A stretch of DNA of 64,000 bases from Norana najaformis. Lineage: Eukaryota; Annelida; Clitellata; Crassiclitellata; Hormogastridae. Both the position numbers and the translations under genes were made by a program. The stretch covers positions 48,252,530 through 48,316,529 of the forward strand of contig OZ029914.1 of the NCBI GenBank assembly GCA_964023275.1, in the 5' to 3' direction. A model generated the notes under the pieces. That model was not told the DNA's origin. It did no database searches and worked only from the letters and a program-made list of their open reading frames with translations. Positions 55,581 to 64,000 of the stretch are shown here, in pieces. Numbering within the stretch: the first letter of the stretch is position 1; each line of letters starts with the position of its first letter.

Positions 55581-58500
55581 GTACGTGCACCCAAGTTCTG
55601 TAGTAGACCCTAACTAGTTAGGCCTGCTGCCAGAGTCTTACATTTTAGTAACAGGGTCTCAGCGATCATCCTATTTTTTCGGTCTTTTGGTCATGTAAAA
55701 GTTTGGAAATTATTATCCAATATTGCACATCTTAGATGATGCCCTTGAAATATGAACTGAATCTAAATACATAACGCTCGCACAATTTCTGTATAGTATG
55801 TGGTTCGACAGGAAGTAGGCTAATATGAAATCCACCATTTCGTTACTTCACCCATCATACAAACTCATCGATGTTCCACCGCTTGCAATTTCTGCCTCGG
55901 CATTTGGCTCAAAACTGAAAACTTTCCTCTTTCACAGATCCTATCCTGACATCCCTTCTTCCTCTTATCTCTCTCTGCTCTCCAACCCCAAACACCACCC
56001 TCCATAGCTGCCACGCTGTCTCTCCGTCTGACTTTTGGATCTTGACCTGGAACCGAACCCTTTTGCCTATCAATTTTGTTTTTACTGAGCGCCTGTGAAT
56101 AAGCTGGTCCCCGCGGCGCGGCTTTCGTTGGTCGCTGTAGAAATCTCGGAATTACGATTAAGATTACGATTACGACTTTTGGTGTGAATCTGTTCATGCA
56201 CCATAAAGCCATCAATTAGCTGTTTAAATCCATCAGCGCATCTTGAGACCCTGTATAAATGATCATATACAGAAATTTAAGTTTTTAACTTGACAGCTTA
56301 GAAATAACAATTGTTGAAGTGTACATTTTTGTCTCAGCTGAAATATCTATTAACCGCAGAATTGTGCATGTTAGGATTATGGTTTTCTTAGGCTAACTTT
56401 TATTTATAAACAGACATACGGCATGAAATCTTTATAGGGTTTACGCATTTTTTAAAACATCACTATTTCTGTTGCACAGGTAAATGTATCAGATGGGGCT
56501 ATATGTTGATAGCGACAGTCTTAATTATGCAGCATCGCTTCACGCTTTCTAAACATTTAAGAAAACCGATGAATACAGTTTCCGTTGCGGGGCAGGGAGC
56601 CAAAATGGAATGCAGTAGAAATCAATCTATGCATCCGATTGAATGGGAATTTGCTTCAACAGGTTCCAATAGTTTCTCATATATCTACAGTAGTCAACGA
56701 ATAACAGAAAATCTGTCTTCGAGGTATAGGATAGACACAGACAACAACACACGATACGATATCGTCATAGATTCTATAGATTTGTCTCACGCTGGAACAT
56801 ACAGATGCATGCCAATCACCGAAAACGTTATAAACGCGACCTTGGACTCAGCTCAACTCATAGTTCTAGGTGAGACATTACTATGTTGTTTTTCAAATTA
56901 TATCAGTTTAGTGTTTCATACTTCAGCGCTGTTGATAAATTTCAAAGGTGCGATTTTAAATGTTGTGAAAAAACGTATTATTACATATGTAATTATTGTA
57001 TTCACCTACATGCAACTATATATTTAGCCTATATAACACTTACCTATAACACACGCCTATCCTCCCAACCCTCCTATCTTCGTCAGTTATTTAAAATCCA
57101 TCCACTCCATTCAACCAGCTCCTCTTCTGCCCTAACACTTCTCCGCCCTCGCATCACCTCATCCTAAACATTTGGAAATACATTGCAGCTTGAAACACTT
57201 TTACATGATTGAAACTCTAAACATTTCCAGCCTCTGATCCTGTTTGCAACACGAATGCAAGCGCCTTGAAAGGTAGCTCCTTGGAGGGTTACTTTATTCG
57301 AATGTGGTGCACAGTCAACTACAGTGGAAACTGGATTCCAGTCATGGAGTGGACTAGAAGTAACGGACAAATTGTTGAGGCCAATATCTTATATACTAAT
57401 ACATCGACTACAGCAACATCGTCGCTAATAATACAATTAAAATCAAATGACAATGGAGTTACATTCACGTGCAAAACGACCATCAAACCAGTGACCACAA
57501 TTAACAGGACTTTGAAACCATTCGAAGCTGCTGCAACTAACAATCCTACTTACCAGTACTTGTGGAATTTCACTACTAATGTGTTATGTAAGTATTAAAA
57601 ATATATATTACAAACATATAGCCATTTAATAGTATGCGACGGTTGCGATTTTGTAAGTTAAATACTTTGGAGATATATGCATATTTATCAAGCGTTTGTC
57701 AACATTAAAGTCATATTCCCGTCATATGACTACTCGAACGTTCTTCTTAAGTCTTACTGCACTATCTCCATAACCTTTTTCGTCCGTTAGGGTGTTACAT
57801 TACTTTATGTCAGCAAAGAAGCCGCTTATTGTTTCTTGATGCAGGGTTCTGTTACCAGTTGGTTTGAGGGGAAAATATGCGTGTTTACATAATTACGAAC
57901 AACATGATTGAAGATTTGCATTTTCTATCCTTGAATGCTTATGTCACCCCATATCAGCAAAACGTTGCATTTGATCATTGGATACTATGACTGTTGTTGT
58001 GCCCCGCACAAGAACAGTGTTGGGCTGTCGGGCGATCTCGGTTGCTGGTTCAAAGCTTATGAAGTCGCTGCCCAGTTCTTTAATGCCGTTCAAGCCTCAA
58101 CTTACTTACTCACCCTTGCCTGGTTTCTGTTTTCTTTGACCCCTCAAATCTTACCCGGGCTTCTGCAATGGATTGCGATTTTTACTACGATTTCACTTGA
58201 AGATAAACATAAATTGACCATCGATTGATGACTTGTGCATTATTATAACGGCGCTATATAATTCATCATGGTGTAGCAAATCCTCGGCTCGAGGTCGGTT
58301 GAAGACAAGACACGAAAATATAAATCATTAGCTTCGATTGGATTAAAACAATTGTGCGTTATTGCAGCGAAATATTCTTATGCCTGCAATATTTTATACT
58401 AAGTATTATTTCATAATCCTTCCTCTAGCATACACGTTTCGTGCCAGGTAGATTAACCAGTGTTAAACGTGTGTACATGTAACAAGCGATTCTGACGGAC

Positions 58501-61132
58501 AACAGTCGAATGTGGAACTTAGATCTACTTAACGTCCGTCTTCTACAAATGTGACCATATAATCTATAATTTTTCACATCTACATGCTAATGTCGCTTGA
58601 CACTTCATTTTGCTTGTGCCACAATTGCAACAATCGTTCCTTCTGATTTTCGTGTCGATAAGAATTTTCATTTGGTTCTAATGAAGTCAAATGACCTTGT
58701 TATAAAATCAGTACTATCCTGCTATTAGTATATGTTTTAGTCGTGTAATTAATTATTTGCTTTCCTAGCTGCAATTATATATAATTATCTCTGAATACTA
58801 TTCTAATCAGATGAACCAAGATATCTTACTATATTACCCATGAAAAGCACCTATGAGGTTGGCGATCGTCTAACGTGTTGGGCCAATGGTAATCCCACTC
58901 CAGACTACGAATGGACGAAGATTGGAACAAACAGAACCATTCATGGACCCGTTCTAACCATCGACGACCACATGAGGTCCGATCAGAATCACAGCTTCAG
59001 ATGCACAGCATACAACAATGTGTCTGGTCTTCGAAGACATATTGCTCAAACAGTCACATTCACAATAGCAGGTAAAAATATTACATCATTCCCACAGAGA
59101 AACTTTTATTACTATTGAGCGTCAAAAAATAAAGTATTATACTCTAATTCGAAGCTGTTTTAATCTTCCTTACTAATGGACCTAGAGGTATAACGTTAAA
59201 GCGAACATATGATAGTTATCCAGATCAGCTGCGATTTCTGGCAGAATCTAAGCTAAGCACATGACATCAGCTTATGTCTGAGCGTTGCGTCAAGTCGATG
59301 CAGTTGCTCAGAGATATCGTTTTTAATGAAAGCATATGGAGTGATGGAGAGGCTTGAAGCAACTATTACGGGATGGACGACAAGTATGGTGGAAGGAACA
59401 GAAAATTAATGAAGTTCAGATGGGATGTCATACTTTAGCTATTTTTTATGCAGACTGCGGTGCATTTGAGACACAGAACCTGATTGAATTGGTGATATTT
59501 TGTGTTCAAAATATATCTGCACCATACGTCTAAAAAATTAGGTTACAAAGCAGGTTTGATTCTAACCAAGACTTTAATCTAGCCTTCCAATATCAGTTTA
59601 AATCAGAGAAACAAACAGTGGCCTGCGTGCCAGACATATTTTATAGGATTTTGTGATGGTGGTAAATTTTTCTCAGCACAAATCAACATGTAAACAAAAA
59701 TGCACACTCACCGCTTTTCAAAATAAGGTTTGAAGCTGTAAATAACGCTTGATAATCTGATCTACTGTGTTTTCTAAATTTTGGTGATTATTTGAACGAA
59801 TGGAAATCTAGTCATCATTGTTAACTAGAGACTTCTATAGCGCCCATCGAAACCTAAGTCGCGGGAACCAATTTATTCACAGGCGCTCAGTCAAAACAAA
59901 TTTGATACGCAAGAAGGGTTCCGTTCCAGGTCAAGATCCAAGAGTCGGGCAGGTAGGCAGTCAGACGACTACGGTGAGTGGTGCATGGAATTGGATCTGC
60001 AGGAGAGATAAGGGGAAGAAGAGGAATCGGGATAGGATCTGAGCGTTTACAGTTTAGAGCGAGTCCTGCAGAGAGATTGCAAGGGGTGAAGTGATAGTGA
60101 GTTAGTATGATGGATCAGATAATTGTTGTAATTCTTGTGGGAGTTTATTCCATCTAGTTGCCATTGCTTTCCAGCGATTTCATTATCGCCGAAAGCAGCT
60201 ACAATAGCGTTAGCCGTTGCTGGCGTGATCACTGTCATCGCTTTACTTGTTCTTGGAATAGGAGTGATGTTGACAGCTAAAGCCTGCGCCAAAGGTTTGG
60301 TTTAAGTTGATTTTTAAAATTTATTTATTACTGTAATTCCTAAATTTTCTGGAAAATTAAAGCAGGGGTGAAAATATTTGGAGGAATGGAACTCCAACCA
60401 TCTCGCTTTCTTGGCAAATAAGAAATAGGACAATTGCCACCCGAGAGCCAATGAATTGTCGAAATAAATCAGTTGGTATTGAATATTGAAACCTATTTTT
60501 GCATTAAATAGTTAGACCTATATTTGCATTAAAACTTCTTCGGGTTCTACGTGGGTGCATGACTTTGCCTATGCAGACGTTTTAATCCGTTCGATCGTCG
60601 ATCGCATGCGAATGAATTTGTCGTTCTTAACGAACAATGTCGTCATTGAGACTTGTGTGGACCACCTTCGAAAGGTATTCAGATAAGTAGCTAAATTATG
60701 TTACATTGCAATGCTTTGTTGCCATTGTTGGTGGGATTGGACCTTTTAGGAAATTCAGTGAATCCTAGAAGCTCTCACGAATCGCCGACTCAAGGAAGCT
60801 CTCACGAATCGCCGACTCAAGGAAGCTCTCACGAATCGCCGACTCAAGGAAGCTCTCACGAATCGCCGACTCAAGGAAGCTCTCACGAATCGCCGACTCA
60901 AGGGCAAGACTACGAAATGGTGGATGAATCCTTTATACAGCCAGAAGACTCAGGAAATCCGCCTATAGCCCCAAGCACAGCAAATGAAGAAGACGCCAAA
61001 GATCAGTCAACAGAAAACATCGACTCTGAAGGTTACACTTCACTGAAACGCAGCCCATCTGCCACTTTCATACAGCCAGCAGGGTACTCTCGGTTACACC
61101 TATACGTCAACACAAGACCCCACGACTATTAA
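55538..61132 (+). CDS. IgR5: three-Ig receptor with repeat-bearing tail
   Basis: Exons are 55538-55580, 56480-56869, 57231-57587, 58811-59071, 60175-60294 and 60750-61132, totalling 1554 nt and 517 residues. The order is split signal peptide, V-like Ig (to about 144), middle Ig (145-263), I-set Ig (264-350), TM (about 361-385) and a 127-residue tail. The tail carries five near-identical nonapeptides (397-441), then Y445 in YEMV, Y486 in YTSL, Y503 in YSRL, and Y509 in YVN. It is a close paralogue of IgR1 through the third Ig, TM, tail and 3' flank, and of IgR2 through all three Ig domains. Extracellular recognition with SH2-adaptor recruitment is inferred from motifs. Confidence 0.8.
55820..56180 (+). 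repeat. LINE 3' end in IgR5 intron 1
   Basis: A decayed C-terminus (HPSYKLIDVPPLAISASAFG, KLKTFLFHRSYPD) is followed by the recurrent tail with GATCTTGACCTGGAACCG, GAGCGCCTGTGAATAAGC and GATTACGATTACG. Sense orientation relative to the gene. Confidence 0.78.
56480..56869 (+). CDS. IgR5 exon: V-like Ig domain
   Basis: A 390-nt phase 1-1 exon after CTGTTGCACAG and before GGTGAGA. It includes the hydrophobic half of the signal peptide and an Ig domain with KMECSRN, IEWEF and DLSHAGTYRC. It is paralogous to 12541-12930. Between NLSS and the second cysteine, 2 of 33 residues differ from IgR2. In the next 12 residues 9 differ. Confidence 0.9.
57040..57170 (-). repeat. LINE fragment in IgR5 intron 2
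   Basis: CTATCCTCCCAACCCTCCTA and CTTCTGCCCTAACACTTCTC match, in reverse complement, the LINE copy near 36550-36660. The intron is otherwise short. Listed minus relative to the 36125-36800 copy; the LINE coding sense itself runs plus here. Confidence 0.6.
57231..57587 (+). CDS. IgR5 exon: middle Ig domain
   Basis: A 357-nt phase 1-1 exon after AACATTTCCAG, with a strong GTAAGT donor. Motifs are PVCNTNAS, MWCTVNY, NWIPVMEW and VTFTCKTT. It ends so that T|AT forms a tyrosine codon with the next exon. Paralogous to 14531-14887. Confidence 0.9.
57588..58810 (+). other. IgR5 intron 3
   Basis: It aligns with IgR2 intron 3 and the IgR1 intron at the left edge, but lacks the IgR2 transposon (15776-17999) and the IgR1 transposon (326-1669). 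It serves as the empty-site reference for both. No exon is recognised inside. Confidence 0.65.
58811..59071 (+). CDS. IgR5 exon: third Ig domain (I-set)
   Basis: A 261-nt phase 1-1 exon after TTCTAATCAG and before GGTAAAA. Motifs are RLTCWANGNPTPDYEW and SFRCTAYN. Closer to IgR1 1781-2041 than to IgR2 18528-18788. Confidence 0.9.
59815..60190 (-). repeat. Antisense LINE 3' end reaching into the TM exon
   Basis: On the minus strand this reads as a LINE C-terminus plus tail. The minus-strand segment from about 60155 to 60085 aligns with the LINE at 36470-36400 (ACTCCC..AGAATTAC.ACAA, CTGATCC.TCATAC.AACTC). Similarity appears to continue, more weakly, across the splice acceptor into the first codons of the TM exon. 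Confidence 0.6.
60175..60294 (+). CDS. IgR5 exon: transmembrane segment
   Basis: A 120-nt phase 1-1 exon after TTGCTTTCCAG and before GGTTTGG. A short stalk (ISLSPKAA) precedes a helix with VAGVITVIALLVLGIGVML and then TAKAC. Collinear with 3168-3287 and unlike the IgR2 or IgR4 TM exons. Confidence 0.82.
60750..61132 (+). CDS. IgR5 exon: cytoplasmic tail, stop
   Basis: The terminal coding exon is entered in phase 1 after GGACCTTTTAG and ends at TAA. After a short linker come five 9-residue units, an acidic stretch, and tyrosines in DYEMV, GYTSL, GYSRL and LYVNT. The YVN site fits GRB2-type SH2 binding. Collinear with 3743-4017 apart from the repeat expansion. Confidence 0.8.
60767..60901 (+). 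repeat. Five-unit 27-bp coding tandem repeat
   Basis: Five head-to-tail copies of a 27-bp unit (GGAAGCTCTCACGAATCGCC then GACTCAA). Copies 2-5 are identical and the first differs by one base. Each adds GSSHESPTQ in frame. IgR1 has one diverged unit at the same place. The near identity points to recent expansion by slippage or unequal exchange. Confidence 0.95.
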
Positions 61133-64000
61133 ACTACCTAAACCAAACAGTCATGGAATTGAGACCACTCAGAAGTCCTACATGGTAAAGCCAGTCAATG
61201 AACGTTACGCTTAGCTTTAGTTGTAAGAAAAATACAAGTGGACTAGCTTTAGCAACAATAATAACAGCGAAAATACTATTGCTATTTTCGGTTCTGTTGA
61301 ATTGTTTGGTGAATACTTATTTGTGTTTCGGGCGTCCAATAAGAAAGATTTTTAAAGAGACCCTTAAATAACTGCTTTATAGTTTAGGTCTACCACATTA
61401 CAACAGCCATGATCAAAATTATAGAAAAGCCAAAACAGAACAGTTTTTAATATGAGAAAATGAACAGGAAGTTGAAAAGAAGAAAACACTATTTTTTCGT
61501 TCATTATGTTACAAGAGTTGTTACTAAAATGGTACTTATATATTTCAGATCACGGTCACTGCAAAGTTACCAAACACACCCACGGTTAGTGTTTGGTCAC
61601 TGTTAGTATAACCTGCCTGCTTTTATGATTCTGTGTTAGTGAGCCCTTATGCTTTTAAATGTTTCATATCCGTGGATCACAACAGCTGGTGATTCATGAT
61701 ATTGAAATGCATCTGCAAGTAGATCATATGCACTGATTCACTCACTAAAACATAGAAATAGCGATATGAAAGACTAGTGAGAGAGACATGAACCTATTGG
61801 ACTGCTTATGGTAAAAACTCTTGGAAAGTGACCACAATTAGATATTTCAATGAAGCTAGTCAAACAGCCTAGCCATAACCTTTTAACTTCGATAGTCAGA
61901 CCGCGTAACCCTACATTTATATAAGTGGTATGATCAAATCATTCTCTTCAGGATCTTGGAGTTATTATTTTTATAATGGCAGCAATAAGCCTTGGCTAAA
62001 ATGAAAGTTGAATTTTGCATTTGCATTAGTCATATTACCCAGCAAAAACAAAAACGTTGAAGCAACGCTTATGAATACTTCTATGCAGAATCGGCTCAAA
62101 ATGCAAAATTAATTCATAGGGCCTAATATTTGAGTGTATATAATGTTTCGTGTGCATACAACGACTTCTCATCGTGGGAAAGTTTATACCATATTATGGT
62201 CTATATTCAGCCTATATTATAAACAATATATAAACGACTGACAAGTACCATTATTCTGCACTTTGACCTAACCGTATATCCCACAAGTTACAAACACTGT
62301 CCTATTTTTATATAAATTTCCTTTGATTACATCATAATTCATTTTGAACCTCTAATAATTTTACAGAAGCACTGCAACTTAGCCAAATAATAACATCATA
62401 TATATATATAGCTATAAAATTAAGAGATCCTTTGAGGCAAAGTAATCATTTGCGCATAAAGGGCTTCATTCGCACAAATAGCATTTCAAAAACAATTATT
62501 TTATCGTCACAAAAAGCATATTCCTTGAGTCGAATTTAAAAACATGAGTTTCTTATTTTGAAGCGAAATATTTAATTACTGGCACATATTGTTATATAAA
62601 ATGCAAAGATTAAGTCAGTTTTGTAGGGGCCAGCTAGTTAAGAGATACGTATTCGCCTTAACGTTAATTTTATGAGGCTTACAGAAGACTTGCAGGTTTG
62701 TATGAAAAATAGCTTTGTGTTAGTTTAGTGCCTTGAGATAAGGTATATTTTTCGAAAACAAAATCAGTTCACGTGACATTGCTTGTAGCACTTCGGAAGT
62801 AGACTTTTAGGCGACACACGACATAAAGGCTTACAGAACGTAAAGAATAGCACAGTTAGGCCACTGTCATAAAGAATGTAATTATAGTAAATAATAACAG
62901 AAGCAATACATTCCAGATTTAGCTCCAAGCGAAAGCCGCCCGTCTGGCTTTGTTCAAGCGACTATTTTACAATCAAAATGGCAGTCTCCATCTGTCGAAA
63001 ACGATAGCCATCGGTTAGTCTAGTACTGTAAGAACTCAATAAAGGGATACTTTGATAGTTGCTCTCAGTTACCAACATCTTTAATGAAACTAAATATATA
63101 ATTATGCAGCTGTAACCACTTGTAACTTTTTGACCGTTTATTTATTAGAAAACTTAATATACGCGTAACGTCAGTAAATCTGAATATGAGGCGCGGACGC
63201 TTATTTGCTATGGACCAAGATAACACATTAGAAAAAAATTATTAAATTCAGAAATAGAGAAATCAGGCTTATTTCGTGCAAAAAACAAGTAACACCAATA
63301 CTTTTCAAATCTACAAAATCTTTGATGTCATACTTTCGTAAACCCTTTCAGAGCTACTGATATAATCTTTTTGAAAACTTTCTGGTTCATTTATGTCACG
63401 TCCTCGCTTCCTCTCTGGTCTAGCAGGAATGATTCGCGATTCAGTAGGAAACGATATTTTATTAAAATTCGAGGAAACAAAATCAGCGGTACGATCTGGA
63501 AAGTTCTTCTCAGGTGGCGTTCACTGGTTTGTTATGTCCGATCTCTCCTTAATCTGTTCCCGATCTTAATCTCTGTAGAATCTGCCTTTGCTCTGATGAG
63601 CAGCAATTATTAAAACTGAGTCGGGCGAACATGAGACCCTTCTGGATTCGTCCAGTGTCTAGTGACGTCCATTCGCTCTATAGCTTCATTACTAATCCCC
63701 TATACGTGTCCATCATTGTGTAAGTCTATGGAGGTTAACGTCTGTGTCCCAAGATATGCTCGCGGAGGGCAAGAATCCAGCACATAATAATATCGATACC
63801 TGCATAAATCTATAAATTTAAGAGCGAAGAATGAAGGTTGCCATTTTGTTGACCTACTTTAGTTACTTTCATTCAACATTTTATTATTCACATCTCCCAG
63901 TTTTTTATTGCACAGTCATTATTAATTATTAGGATCATTATTAGGATTAATACAAAGGCGTCTGGGTAACTGATTTTTTCGCTTATTGAATGTATTTCAC
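61133..64000 (+). other. 3' flank of IgR5, duplicated
   Basis: The first kilobase aligns with the IgR1 flank (4018-5050). From about 61975 to 63905 it aligns with the orphan copy at 29945-32045. It probably includes the 3' UTR of IgR5. No further exon is recognised up to the window end. The 80-codon frame at 63371-63613 lies in this repeated flank and is open only in this copy. Confidence 0.6.

Overview
The window is invertebrate animal genomic DNA. Genes are split into many small exons, most of them symmetric phase 1 (1-1), with AT-rich introns of about 0.4-4 kb and many decayed LINE, SINE and DNA-transposon fragments. No bacterial or viral gene organisation is visible. The Ig-domain style (a 'NWxPxMEW' middle domain followed by a 'CxANGNPTPxYEW' I-set domain) and the tRNA-derived SINEs fit a lophotrochozoan such as a mollusc. 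That comparison is from memory and the species cannot be named from this sequence.

The recognisable genes form a tandem cluster on the plus strand of related single-pass Ig-superfamily receptors, called IgR1 to IgR5 here. IgR1 (1781-4017) enters at the left edge and shows only its third Ig exon, transmembrane (TM) exon and tail exon. IgR2 (11581-26436) is complete as modelled: a split signal peptide, V-like Ig, middle Ig, I-set Ig, TM, and a three-exon tail carrying an ITSM (TQYLDV), other YxxV/I motifs and an SH3-ligand motif. IgR3 (41088-44472) is a run of tail exons related to the IgR2 tail but with no recognisable Ig or TM exons of its own. IgR4 (44577-48892) is a shorter, diverged two-Ig receptor with a basic tail lacking ITIMs. 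IgR5 (55538-61132) is complete as modelled, is a close paralogue of IgR1, and has a tail with a five-fold 27-bp repeat, YxxL/V motifs and a GRB2-type YVN site. Exon models were built by hand from splice signals, reading-frame phase and comparison between paralogues; each complete model has a length divisible by three.

By known family logic, such proteins bind extracellular or cell-surface ligands with the Ig domains and signal through phosphotyrosine motifs to SH2 phosphatases or adaptors. An immune or self-recognition role is an inference from architecture and clustering only.

Layout: 1-5050, IgR1 and duplicated 3' flank; 5050-11500, intergenic with two LINE fragments and a GC-rich repeat block; 11580-26440, IgR2, its introns holding a 2.2-kb terminal-inverted-repeat transposon with a broken transposase gene and a dead Tc1/mariner; 26440-41090, a large repeat-filled gap that includes an orphan copy of the receptor 3' flank; 41090-48900, IgR3 tail exons and IgR4; 48900-55500, intergenic with LINE fragments; 55500-64000, IgR5 and its duplicated 3' flank.
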